DNA of 64,000 nucleotides from Flavihumibacter soli. Its GTDB lineage: Bacteria > Bacteroidota > Bacteroidia > Sphingobacteriales > Sphingobacteriaceae. Shown here piece after piece: positions 1 to 8,975 of the stretch. Below the pieces are notes generated by a model that searched no databases, had not been told where the DNA came from, and was given only the letters and a program-made list of their open reading frames with translations. The number at the start of each line of letters is the position of its first letter. Position 1 is the stretch's first letter. Where the stretch lies: contig NZ_JAAFZB010000094.1 of the NCBI RefSeq assembly GCF_010692725.1, positions 434,001 through 498,000 of the forward strand, written 5' to 3'. The translations under genes and the position numbers were made by a program.

Positions 1-1027
1 CTTCAGAAAGGTCGCCTTTGAAGAACACAGGCGTTACCATTGTATTGGTAATACCAATATCGAATCCCCGTTCTCTTAAGCCGTTTTGAAGTGTGGTTGC
101 AATCATCCAAAGCTTCTCACGAAGCTCAGGCTTACTCTTCAGTAGTTCGAGACGCTTGCGCAGACCAATAACCATAGGCATAGGTAATGACTTTGCAAAG
201 GTCTGAGAGCGCATGTTATAACGAAGGAAGTTGGTGATCTCTTCAGTTGAAGCAATAAAAGCCCCTATTCCTGCCATTGATTTCGCAAATGTACCGAAGT
301 ATATATCCACCCCATCAATACAGTCCTGTGCTTCATGCGTTCCTGCACCAGTAGCACCCATGGTGCCGAAGCCATGCGCGTCATCGATAAGGAGACGGAA
401 TTTAAACTTGCTTCTCAGGTTTGTGATCTCTTTAAGTTTTCCCTGAGCACCAGACATACCGAATACACCTTCGGTAATGACAAGGATTGCACCACCGGTG
501 TTTTCTACCCAGCGGGTAGCTCTTTCCAGCTGTTTTTCGAGATTCTCAATATTGTTGTGAGTATATACAAAACGTTTTCCCTGGTGAAGGCGCACGCCGT
601 CAATAATACAGGCATGAGATTCTGCATCATATACGATCACATCGTGACGATCGACTAATGCGTCAATTGCCGACATGATACCCTGGTACCCATAGTTCAA
701 AAGGAATGAATCTTCTTTGCCTACAAATTCAGCAAGATCTTTTTCTAACGCTTCGTGATGGTTCGAGTTTCCTGACATCATTCGGGCTCCCATTGGATAG
801 GCCATACCAAAATCCAGTGCCGCCTGTGCATCCGCTTCACGAACTTCCGGATGATTCGCAAGGCCCAGGTAATTATTTAAGCTCCATACCAAATGTTCTT
901 TTCCGCGAAATTTCATGTGAGGGGCAATTTCCCCCTCCAGTTTAGGAAATGCAAAATAACCGTGAGCCATCTTTTGATGCTGGCCCAATGGTCCCATATT
1001 TTTCGAAATTTTATCAAATAAATCCAA
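1..1027 (-). CDS. PLP-dependent alpha-oxoamine synthase family protein (KBL/AONS/SPT-like), 3' part missing
   Basis: The minus-strand frame is open from about 1027 to the window edge, so the C-terminus is missing. The translation reads FDKISKNMGPLGQH near the start, then NNYLGLANHPEVR, YPMGARMMSGN, ESHACIIDGVRLH, LLIDDAHGFGTMG and FAKSMAGIGAF. These are the conserved blocks of the alpha-oxoamine synthases (8-amino-7-oxononanoate synthase, 2-amino-3-ketobutyrate CoA ligase, serine palmitoyltransferase). The family condenses an amino acid with an acyl-CoA using PLP; the DDAHG aspartate is the cofactor-binding residue, and the Schiff-base lysine would fall in FAKS. No ATG lies between the upstream in-frame stop and the internal NMG, so the best start is TTG at 1027, giving an N-terminus of family-like length. 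Substrate choice cannot be settled from the sequence; a Bacteroidota sphingolipid or lipid-precursor role is possible. Confidence 0.85.
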   Translation of the reverse strand, partial: MDLFDKISKNMGPLGQHQKMAHGYFAFPKLEGEIAPHMKFRGKEHLVWSLNNYLGLANHPEVREADAQAALDFGMAYPMGARMMSGNSNHHEALEKDLAEFVGKEDSFLLNYGYQGIMSAIDALVDRHDVIVYDAESHACIIDGVRLHQGKRFVYTHNNIENLEKQLERATRWVENTGGAILVITEGVFGMSGAQGKLKEITNLRSKFKFRLLIDDAHGFGTMGATGAGTHEAQDCIDGVDIYFGTFAKSMAGIGAFIASTEEITNFLRYNMRSQTFAKSLPMPMVIGLRKRLELLKSKPELREKLWMIATTLQNGLRERGFDIGITNTMVTPVFFKGDLSE

Positions 1028-1144
1028 TGCTGTAATGTTTAAATTTTTTAGGTATTCAATTTTGCAAAGTTAGTTCTTACCGGGCTGATTTTCAACATGT
1101 CAATGAACCAATTTCAAAATTGGTTCAAAAGTGACGCTCTATTA

Positions 1145-1181
1145 ATAAAAAAGCCTCTATCTCTAATGAGATAAAGGCTTC
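1145..1181 (-). terminator. Intrinsic terminator of the division/cell-wall operon
   Basis: Read on the minus strand, a stem formed by AGCCTTTATCTC and GAGATAGAGGCT with a four-base loop is followed directly by a run of T. It lies about 20 bases after the ftsZ stop and before the next gene, so it should end the long mraZ-to-ftsZ transcript. The stem is nearly symmetric with A-rich sequence on the other side, but no plus-strand gene ends here. Confidence 0.85.
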
Positions 1182-1202
1182 ATTATAAGTAACCAGTATG
1201 AT

Positions 1203-2846
1203 CTAATCTACATTATCATGCAGAAACGAGTTATTAGGACGTATTTCTGTTATACCTTCATCGGATGATAAGGTAAAACGGGATACCTGAGATTCTGAAG
1301 AATGCGGCACTTGTTGCAGCGCCATCTGCTTACGTTTATAAGCAGGCTCACTTTCAAGTTCCTGCAAACCGTTGGTAGTTCTAAGTTTCATACTTAAATC
1401 CTTCAGGCGCAGAATGCGCTCCTTTGATTTACGTAATTGCTCTTCTATTGACTCATCTGTTTTGTGTTCATCAGGATTGGCAACAGGGGCAGGTGCCTGG
1501 TATTCCGGTTGTTTGATTGGCTGTACTGCTACAGGTTCCTCCTGGTAAGCAGGCAACTCGTTCTTTTCAACCTGCTTTATTTCCACTTCAAATAATGGAG
1601 TCTGCTGTACCGGCTCTTCTCTTTCCACAAGTGTATGACGGATGACTTTCTCCGAGACCGGCACTGGCTGTTTTTCTTCTACTCTCGGTTGCTGACTGTG
1701 AAAGTAACCTGCAAAAAGGTCCGGCTGAGTTTCCTCCTGTACTTTCAATACAGGTTCAGCAGAGAGAACTTCCTCATCCTCTTTAGTTTCAATGAAATTA
1801 TTGGAACTAACAGGGCGAATGAGCGGCGCATTGTCAGGAGTTAAAACAGATATTTTACGCTGCTGGCTCTTTTCAACCTGCCGTTCCTCCATTGTCTGGA
1901 ACCCGGTTGCGATGATCGTTACTGAAATCTTTTCATCAAGTGTTTCATCAAAACAGTTACCCCAAATAAGATCTGCAGAAAGACCCGCCTTTTCCTGGAT
2001 ATAATCTGTAATAACACTGACTTCATCCATCGTTACTTCTTTAGTGCCAGAGCTTATGTTCAACAGAATATAACGCGCACCTTCAATTTCATTATCCTTA
2101 AGAAGCGGAGATGCAAGAGCACCTTTTACTGCTTCCAAAGCCCGGTGTTCTCCATCAGAAGAAGAACTTCCCATGATGGCAACACCGCTGTCTTTCATTA
2201 CGGTCCGAACATCTTTAAAATCAACGTTCATATAACCCGGAATAGTGATTATCTCCGCTATACCTTTTGCTGCCGTCGTTAAGATATTATCGGCCTGCGC
2301 GAATGCAGAGCCCAGGGTCAGGTTTCCAAATATCTCGCGCAGGCGATCATTTGAAATAACCAGGTATGAATCAACGTACTTCTTGAACTCATCTAATCCC
2401 TCCTCGGCCTGGGTTTTCCGACGCTTGCCTTCGAACGAAAAAGGTGTGGTAATTATCCCTACAGTCAGGATGTCTAATTCCTTGGCTGCCTTAGCGATGA
2501 TGGGGCTGGCACCAGTACCTGTTCCTCCACCCATTCCGGCAGTGATAAAAAGCATCTTGGTGTTCGTGCCAAGCATCTGCTTGATATCTTCAATATTCTC
2601 GATAGCTGAATTTTTCCCTACTTCAGGGATAGAACCTGCTCCCATTCCTTCTGTCAGACTAGCGCCTAACTGTACCTTATTGGGTATGGGGCTTAACTCC
2701 AATGCCTGAGCGTCCGTATTACAAATAATGAAATCAACACCGGTTATCCCCTGACGGTACATATGGTTTACGGCATTGCCACCGCCACCACCAACACCAA
2801 TCACCTTAATGATTGATGATTTTTCTTTGAGCATTTCAAACTGCAT
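1203..2846 (-). CDS. ftsZ: Cell division GTPase FtsZ
   Basis: This is the tubulin-like GTPase that polymerises into the cytoplasmic Z ring. The translation has the glycine-rich start VIGVGGGGGNAV, the tubulin signature GGGTGTG at about residues 106-112 and the T7 loop NVDFKDV near 207-213. At 547 residues it is much longer than the roughly 380-residue E. coli protein. The excess is a low-complexity Gln/Glu/Pro-rich linker from about 330 to 530, followed by a conserved tail ending SFLHDNVD instead of the proteobacterial IPAFLR type. It is the last gene of the operon, about 130 bases after ftsA, and is followed by a terminator. The ATG start at 2846 fits the family start. Confidence 0.97.
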   Translation of the reverse strand: MQFEMLKEKSSIIKVIGVGGGGGNAVNHMYRQGITGVDFIICNTDAQALELSPIPNKVQLGASLTEGMGAGSIPEVGKNSAIENIEDIKQMLGTNTKMLFITAGMGGGTGTGASPIIAKAAKELDILTVGIITTPFSFEGKRRKTQAEEGLDEFKKYVDSYLVISNDRLREIFGNLTLGSAFAQADNILTTAAKGIAEIITIPGYMNVDFKDVRTVMKDSGVAIMGSSSSDGEHRALEAVKGALASPLLKDNEIEGARYILLNISSGTKEVTMDEVSVITDYIQEKAGLSADLIWGNCFDETLDEKISVTIIATGFQTMEERQVEKSQQRKISVLTPDNAPLIRPVSSNNFIETKEDEEVLSAEPVLKVQEETQPDLFAGYFHSQQPRVEEKQPVPVSEKVIRHTLVEREEPVQQTPLFEVEIKQVEKNELPAYQEEPVAVQPIKQPEYQAPAPVANPDEHKTDESIEEQLRKSKERILRLKDLSMKLRTTNGLQELESEPAYKRKQMALQQVPHSSESQVSRFTLSSDEGITEIRPNNSFLHDNVD

Positions 2847-2973
2847 AGCCTTAATAATCAGTTAGGTAATCCCGTACTATCCATAGACAGTCCGTTTTGT
2901 AATATTAAATAAATATTAACAGGAGTTATTAACACTTGTTAAGAATGTGGAAAAGTCTCCTTTTTGTTGAAAA

Positions 2974-4326
2974 TTATCTGATATAATCCTCATCCTTAAT
3001 GTCGTCTTTAATAAACTTGGCGCCTGTTTGCAACAACCTGTCGAAGAGCCCGATGCTCTTCTTAACTTTATCCGCAGGTATTATCTTATCAACTATGGCA
3101 CTTGTGTTTTTGCCGCTCGCAACCTGTTGCTCTGCCTTCTGAATACCCTTAATAAGTAACCCGATACCAGTTGCAAAAAGCGGACTTTTCAATTCATCAT
3201 AGATATTCTTCGGGAGCAGTTCATTCTTGGCAAGGTGCTCATTTGGATATCCTACCCGGCAATCCAGTCCGGTTACAAACTCAACAAGCTGGGGCAGATG
3301 TTTCAGCTGTGCTCCTCCCCCTGTAATCACAATACCAGCGATCAGCTTCTTCTCATAACCGGAGGATTTTATCTCGTAGTAAACATGCTCGATGATCTCT
3401 TCCATTCTCGCCTGGATAACATACGCCAGGTTTTTAACAGAAATCTCTTTATGCTCACGTCCCCGTAATCCGGGAACACAGATTATCTCGTTATCCTTGT
3501 TCTCATCGGCAAGTGCAGAACCAAAACGGGTTTTCAGGGACTCAGCCTGATTACGCATCACCGAACATCCTTCACGGATATCTTCCGTTACACTGTTTCC
3601 TCCAAATGGAATGACAGCTGTATGCCGGATAATTCCCTCATGGAAGATAGCAAGGTCAGTTGTACCGCCACCAATATCTACCAATACAACGCCGGCCTCT
3701 TTCTCTTCCTCGCTCAGGACCGATTCAGATGAAGCCAGAGGTTCAAGGATAAGTTCCTGTGTCTCAAGACCGGCATTACCGACGCACTTCAGGATGTTTT
3801 TAACGGCGCTTACGTGACCGGAGATAATATGAAAATTTGCCTCCAGCCTGACTCCTGCCATTCCGATAGGATCTTTAATTCCAGGCTCATTGTCAACGGT
3901 AAACTCCTGAGGAAGAACATGGATGATCTCTTCCCCCGGCGGCATTACCAGCTTAAACATGTCTTCGATCAGCTTATCAATATCCTTATGTTGTATTTCG
4001 GTATTCAGCTCCTTGCGTGTCAGTATACCCCGGTGCTGAAGGCTCTTGATATGCTGGCCGGCAATACCAACATTTACGATCTTAACATCCACGTTAGACT
4101 GTGCCCCGGCTTCTTCCACAGCCTGCAAAATACCCTGTACAGTCTTCTGGATATTGGATACCACGCCACGGGTTACACCTGCAGAAATGGCCTTCCCAAT
4201 ACCCAATATCTCAATCTTACCATGATCACTCCTTCGACCAACGGTAACACATATCTTCGTGGTACCAATGTCGAGGCCAACTACGATCGGAGAACTTTTT
4301 GAAGAGGAAGTAATGCTTTTTTCCAT
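2974..4326 (-). CDS. ftsA: Cell division protein FtsA
   Basis: Actin-fold ATPase that tethers FtsZ filaments to the inner membrane. The protein opens with VVGLDIGTTKICVTVG, the phosphate-1 loop, and contains VLVDIGGGTTDLAIF, the phosphate-2 loop, with the SHS2 (1C) domain between them. Its 450 residues are slightly longer than the E. coli protein because of a C-terminal extension (ending FIKDDIKDEDYIR) that probably includes the membrane-binding helix SIGLFDRLLQTGAKFI. It sits between ftsQ (11 bases upstream) and ftsZ, its standard position. Confidence 0.96.
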   Translation of the reverse strand: MEKSITSSSKSSPIVVGLDIGTTKICVTVGRRSDHGKIEILGIGKAISAGVTRGVVSNIQKTVQGILQAVEEAGAQSNVDVKIVNVGIAGQHIKSLQHRGILTRKELNTEIQHKDIDKLIEDMFKLVMPPGEEIIHVLPQEFTVDNEPGIKDPIGMAGVRLEANFHIISGHVSAVKNILKCVGNAGLETQELILEPLASSESVLSEEEKEAGVVLVDIGGGTTDLAIFHEGIIRHTAVIPFGGNSVTEDIREGCSVMRNQAESLKTRFGSALADENKDNEIICVPGLRGREHKEISVKNLAYVIQARMEEIIEHVYYEIKSSGYEKKLIAGIVITGGGAQLKHLPQLVEFVTGLDCRVGYPNEHLAKNELLPKNIYDELKSPLFATGIGLLIKGIQKAEQQVASGKNTSAIVDKIIPADKVKKSIGLFDRLLQTGAKFIKDDIKDEDYIR

Positions 4327-4337
4327 GTTAAAACGCG

Positions 4338-5210
4338 TTAATTTTTTATTGTATCCTGAGTTATGTTTTTAGTGCTGTCGGCTACAGAATCTATCGGGGT
4401 AGTTACCACCGGTACAGCCTGAGTTCTTAAGCTGTCTTTGCTTCGTTCACCAATAATCTGGTTGGTATATTTTATGTTGATGGTCTTATAAGTATCCCAT
4501 CCCACCCGTGGTAAGGCTTTTTTATAGAAAACGTAGAGATTATTAAACTTTACCTCCAGTGAATCGGCATTACCAAGTATGACCCGCTGGTTCCCCACTC
4601 TGGGAATCATTTCTATCTCACTTTTTTGATTCACATACAGCTGCTCAATCTGGTTATTCCAGAGCGTATCAGATGAAATGAAGGAAGCGGTTTTGTATAG
4701 GTCTTTTGCTAGCCGCGTTCTTAAGGTATCGACCTTACCACCGAAATCCTCATAGATGAGACCGTTTGCTATGAGCACATTAGCTGTAAAATTATCTGAT
4801 ACCGGTATTTTATTCCCCTCTTTGTCTACGTAAAAATCAAGGTTCGCCGTGTTGATGATCCGGAGTACAGGCTCCCGCTGCCGTATCTGAACATTCACTA
4901 TTCCGTCCATATCGGCATATACCTTAGCAAAACGGATGAATGGATTTGCCCTCAAGCTTGTTTCCAGTTGCTGTATGTTGATGTTTCTAATCTCACGACC
5001 CACCAGTTTTCCGCCGTTCTCCAACAGGATCTGGTCTACCTCTGCACGCTCGATAAAGTTCTGATTGCCCGGAATGATCACCTTAACATCCTTGCAAACC
5101 AGGGTCGATTTTTCCCTTTCGATGAAACTCATAAGCAGGACCAGTCCGCTCAGGCATACCGCCCAGGCAAATACAACGAGTACCGCTTTCAAGTTAATTC
5201 GCTTAAGCAT
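4338..5210 (-). CDS. ftsQ: Cell division protein FtsQ (DivIB family)
   Basis: Bitopic divisome protein. There is a short cytoplasmic tail, one transmembrane helix (about residues 8-27, VLVVFAWAVCLSGLVLLMSF), then a periplasmic part that begins with a POTRA-like segment (VKVIIPGNQNF to VNVQIRQREPVLRI). Sequence identity in this family is low, so the call rests on topology, length (290 residues) and position between murC and ftsA. The start overlaps the murC stop by 8 bases, which suggests translational coupling. The last 30 or so residues are Ser/Thr/Asp-rich and probably disordered. Confidence 0.9.
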   Translation of the reverse strand: MLKRINLKAVLVVFAWAVCLSGLVLLMSFIEREKSTLVCKDVKVIIPGNQNFIERAEVDQILLENGGKLVGREIRNINIQQLETSLRANPFIRFAKVYADMDGIVNVQIRQREPVLRIINTANLDFYVDKEGNKIPVSDNFTANVLIANGLIYEDFGGKVDTLRTRLAKDLYKTASFISSDTLWNNQIEQLYVNQKSEIEMIPRVGNQRVILGNADSLEVKFNNLYVFYKKALPRVGWDTYKTINIKYTNQIIGERSKDSLRTQAVPVVTTPIDSVADSTKNITQDTIKN

Positions 5211-6558
5211 TTCCCAGTATGTTTTTAATCGGCTTCACAAGCGTATCAATATCACCAGCGCCAACAGTTAAGATAAGCTCCGGCATTGTCGCCCGTAAAT
5301 GGTCCAGGGTTTCCTGTTTACCTAATATTTTTTTATCAGTCACCAACACTTCATTCAGGATCATCGCAGAATCAACCCCTGGAATTGGAAGCTCACGAGC
5401 AGGATAAATATCCAGCATGATCAGCTCATCAGTCATTCCAAGTACTTCCGCAAACTCCTTTGCAAAATCCCGGGTCCTGGTAAAAAGATGAGGCTGAAAT
5501 ATCGTACAAAGCTTCTTATCAGGATATAATGTCTTAACTGCTGTTATGCAAGCCCGCAGTTCTTCCGGATGATGAGCATAATCATCAATATAAACATGCC
5601 TGTCTGTTTTAACCAGATACTCAAAGCGCCGTTTAACTCCCCTAAAACTTGCGAGGGCCGCCCGGATTTTCTCCTCAGGAATTGCAAGGCGAAGAGCTAC
5701 CTCTATTGCCGCAATAGCATTTTCTATATTATGAACACCGGGAAGTATGATCTGCAGATCCTCAATCAAGTTCGTCGAATTCTTAAAATCAAAACGGAAC
5801 TCGCCGGCTTCTATCCGGATATTTAATGCTTGTATATCTGCATCATCATTAGCTGCATAAGTTATACCTCCATCAAGGTCAAGTCCTTTGCGATTGATTA
5901 AGATCCCGCCCTGCTTCAGCTGGCCTGCAAACTGTTTGAATGACTCAGAAAGGTGACCTGCATCCCCATAAATATCCAGGTGGTCGGCATCCATCGAGGT
6001 GACCACAGCAATATCCGGATGCAGTGTCAGGAATGACCGGTCATACTCATCGGCTTCAACTACAACAGTATTGTTATCGCCAAATAATACATTAGTGTTA
6101 TAATTACTGGCAATACCGCCCAAAAAAGCGGAACAGTCATAGCCACTATCCTTAAGCAAGTGCGCAATGATACTTGATGTCGTCGTTTTTCCATGCGTAC
6201 CGGCTACGGCAATCGTAAACATTCCCTTGCTGATAATTCCCAGAACCTCCGAGCGCTTTTTAAGGGTGAAACCTTTGGAACGAAAATAATTAAGGATTGG
6301 TGAGTTACCCGGTATCGCAGGGGTATAGATGATCAACGTTGAGGCATCCGGTTCCATAAATGAAAACCTTATGTTATCTGCATCGTCCGTAAAGACCACC
6401 GGAATCCCTTCATTCATCAGCCCTTCGGTCAACACGGTTGGCGTCTTGTCATACCCGCAAACAAGTGCCCCCCGCTTTTTAAAATAGCGCGCAAGGCCAC
6501 TCATACCGATGCCACCGATGCCTATTAAATATACCCTGTTAATGTTTCCCAGTTCCAT
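5203..6558 (-). CDS. murC: UDP-N-acetylmuramate--L-alanine ligase
   Basis: Cytoplasmic Mur ligase that adds L-alanine to UDP-MurNAc using ATP, the first step of stem-peptide assembly. Seen directly: the N-terminal Rossmann motif YLIGIGGIGMSGLA, the ATP-binding loop GTHGKTTT at about 120-127, the EADEYDRSF block, and DDYAHHPEELRA in the C-terminal domain. At 451 residues it has the usual length. It overlaps ftsQ by 8 bases downstream and follows murG by 18 bases. Confidence 0.97.
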   Translation of the reverse strand: MELGNINRVYLIGIGGIGMSGLARYFKKRGALVCGYDKTPTVLTEGLMNEGIPVVFTDDADNIRFSFMEPDASTLIIYTPAIPGNSPILNYFRSKGFTLKKRSEVLGIISKGMFTIAVAGTHGKTTTSSIIAHLLKDSGYDCSAFLGGIASNYNTNVLFGDNNTVVVEADEYDRSFLTLHPDIAVVTSMDADHLDIYGDAGHLSESFKQFAGQLKQGGILINRKGLDLDGGITYAANDDADIQALNIRIEAGEFRFDFKNSTNLIEDLQIILPGVHNIENAIAAIEVALRLAIPEEKIRAALASFRGVKRRFEYLVKTDRHVYIDDYAHHPEELRACITAVKTLYPDKKLCTIFQPHLFTRTRDFAKEFAEVLGMTDELIMLDIYPARELPIPGVDSAMILNEVLVTDKKILGKQETLDHLRATMPELILTVGAGDIDTLVKPIKNILGNA

Positions 6559-6576
6559 ATTAGCTTGCCAACCTTA

Positions 6577-7692
6577 TTACAATTTGGTATTTGTTGCTAT
6601 TTTAATCACTTCATTCGCTATAATTTCATCTGCATCAGGCAAAGCCATCTTTTTGATGTTGTCCGCAAGCAGCCGGCATTTCCCTGGATTACCAACCAGG
6701 TTCAATGCAGTATCAACAAGATCACGGTACGCCACATTATCCGCAATCATAATCGCGGCACTGTTATTTGCCAGCGCCAGCGCATTTTTTGTCTGGTGGT
6801 CCTCAGCCACATTCGGCGAAGGAACAAGTATCACAGGTTTCCCGATGACACACAGCTCGGCAATGGTTCCTGCTCCGGCACGCGACACAATGACATCCGC
6901 CGCCGCATATCCCAATTCCATTTTATACAGGAACTCCATCACTTTAATATTTTCAATTCCCCTTTCAGCAACGTTCTCCTTTACCATCTGATAATAGAAC
7001 TTTCCTGTTTGCCAGATCAGTTGGACGTCTGCGTCAATGATCTTGTCAATTCCGGCGAGGAAACTATTATTTAAAGTCCCCGCTCCAAGGCTTCCCCCGG
7101 TTACAAGAATAGTTTGCTTATGCGGAGACAAACTCAGCTTCTCGGCTGCTGCGAAGCGCTTACTTTCTATGTCCACTACTTCCTTGCGAATCGGATTTCC
7201 GGTTAGCAATATCCTCTCTGCAGGAAAGAACTTTTCCATACCTTCAAAAGCGACACAAACACGCTCCGCTTTCTTCCCAAGCCATTTATTCGTAATCCCG
7301 GCATAGGAATTTTGCTCCTGTATCAGGTAAGGAACTCCCATCTGATTTGCCGCGTATAATAACGGGCCGGATGCATATCCCCCGACGCCTACGGCTACAT
7401 CTGGTCTGAAATCGCGAATGATTGACCGGGCCTTCATCACACTTTTTATCATCTTCCAGGGGAGTCCGATATTCTTCAATAAAGACTTACGCTGAAAACC
7501 CTGTATATCCAGGCCAATAATTTTGTAACCGGCGGCCCGTACCTTCTCCATCTCCATTCTCCCTGTTGCCCCTACGAATAGTATTTCAGTATCCGGATCG
7601 ATCCGTTTCAGAGCATTAGCGATCGCTACCGCCGGGAAAATATGCCCGCCGGTGCCGCCCCCACTAATAATTACTCTGATTGGTCTTGCCAT
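6577..7692 (-). CDS. murG: UDP-GlcNAc:lipid I N-acetylglucosaminyltransferase MurG
   Basis: Membrane-associated GT-B transferase that converts lipid I to lipid II at the inner face of the cytoplasmic membrane. The N-terminal glycine loop GGGTGGHIFPA, the second glycine-rich loop LVTGGSLGAGTLN, and the UDP-GlcNAc site SRAGAGTIAEL followed by PVILVPSP are all present. The 371 residues match the family. The next gene, murC, starts 18 bases downstream. Confidence 0.97.
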   Translation of the reverse strand: MARPIRVIISGGGTGGHIFPAVAIANALKRIDPDTEILFVGATGRMEMEKVRAAGYKIIGLDIQGFQRKSLLKNIGLPWKMIKSVMKARSIIRDFRPDVAVGVGGYASGPLLYAANQMGVPYLIQEQNSYAGITNKWLGKKAERVCVAFEGMEKFFPAERILLTGNPIRKEVVDIESKRFAAAEKLSLSPHKQTILVTGGSLGAGTLNNSFLAGIDKIIDADVQLIWQTGKFYYQMVKENVAERGIENIKVMEFLYKMELGYAAADVIVSRAGAGTIAELCVIGKPVILVPSPNVAEDHQTKNALALANNSAAIMIADNVAYRDLVDTALNLVGNPGKCRLLADNIKKMALPDADEIIANEVIKIATNTKL

Positions 7693-7730
7693 GGTTCCTT
7701 TATATAGATCTTTTTTTCAGGGCCGCAAAT

Positions 7731-8918
7731 TTAGGCCAGTTCGGTGATCTCACCCACAATTACTTTATCTTTCTCTGTTTTAACTTTCGCTTTCTTTTCG
7801 TCGTTATCACGGCTAACACTCAGAATAATACCAAAAGCCACGCTGGTAAACAATATCGATGTTCCACCCATACTAACCAGCGGCAAAGGCACTCCTGTTA
7901 CAGGCCCTAAGCCTACAGCGACGGCCATATTTGCAAAGGCCTGTATGGTGAGGCTGAAACTCAGCCCTGCAGCGAGCAAGGCTCCAAAAGCTTTCGGACT
8001 CTGCGTGACTATCAAAATACATCGCCAAAGGAATATGAGATAAATTATAACCATCAGCACACCGCCCACTAATCCATATTCTTCAATGATAAGCGCATAG
8101 ACGAAATCTGAATATGGGTGCGGTAGAACATTCCGCTGCGTACTATTACCCGGTCCCTTACCGAACAGTCCTCCCGAAGCCACCGCGATCTTAGACTGGT
8201 TCCCCTGGAATAGCTTATCGGGATCTGCCTTCTCAGGATGCATAAACGTTTCTATCCGCGAGATGTATGTTTTGCGACGCGGCCCAAGCAACACAACTGC
8301 TGTTAGCAGTATCATTCCGCCAAGGCATACAATGGCTATCTGTTTGATACTGATACGCCCGATTATTAATAGCAGGATGCTCACACCAAACAGCATAATT
8401 GCCGTTGATAAATTCGCCAGGGCAATTAAAATGAATATAAGGCAGACCGATGCCATTATCGGCAGGAACGCTTTCTTCACGTCCTTGATATTCTCCTGCT
8501 TCCTGGTAAGCGTACGTGCAAGGAATGTGATCAACGCCAGTTTTGCCATATCTGAAGTCTGGAAAGTCTGGTTAATGATGGGAATGGTTACCCACCTGCT
8601 GGCATCATTAATCGTATTCCCAAAGATCAGTGTATAAAGCAGCAAAGGAATCGTTATTACCATAAGGATCTTGGAAATTCCTGCATAATAACGATAGTCC
8701 AACAAATGCGAAACGTACATTAAGCCTAATCCACCTACGATAAAAACCAGGTGCTTGATCAGATATTGCTCGCTCCCCACTCCCTTTTTATAGGCAAGAG
8801 TGCCCGTTGCGCTGTAAACTGCCAGCAACGACCATATGGACAGCAGGATCACTATCAGCCAGATCCACCTGTCACCCTTTGCCCTATTTATTATGCTTTG
8901 CATTTTTAACTGATACAA
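7731..8918 (-). CDS. ftsW: Lipid II polymerase / SEDS protein FtsW
   Basis: Polytopic SEDS-family glycosyltransferase that polymerises lipid II together with its class B PBP partner (FtsI, in the same operon). The protein has about ten hydrophobic segments, starting with WIWLIVILLSIWSLLAVYS, and the SEDS signature blocks GGLFGKGPGNS and, near the C-terminus, TGVPLPLVSMGGTSIL. The family catalytic aspartate is expected in the large loop after GKGPG. At 395 residues it is of usual length. FtsW rather than RodA is chosen because of its place between murD and murG. Confidence 0.95.
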   Translation of the reverse strand: MYQLKMQSIINRAKGDRWIWLIVILLSIWSLLAVYSATGTLAYKKGVGSEQYLIKHLVFIVGGLGLMYVSHLLDYRYYAGISKILMVITIPLLLYTLIFGNTINDASRWVTIPIINQTFQTSDMAKLALITFLARTLTRKQENIKDVKKAFLPIMASVCLIFILIALANLSTAIMLFGVSILLLIIGRISIKQIAIVCLGGMILLTAVVLLGPRRKTYISRIETFMHPEKADPDKLFQGNQSKIAVASGGLFGKGPGNSTQRNVLPHPYSDFVYALIIEEYGLVGGVLMVIIYLIFLWRCILIVTQSPKAFGALLAAGLSFSLTIQAFANMAVAVGLGPVTGVPLPLVSMGGTSILFTSVAFGIILSVSRDNDEKKAKVKTEKDKVIVGEITELA

Positions 8919-8975
8919 TTAACCTATAAACATTATTATCACATTTCCTTATTAGCACATTACCATACAAGCATA

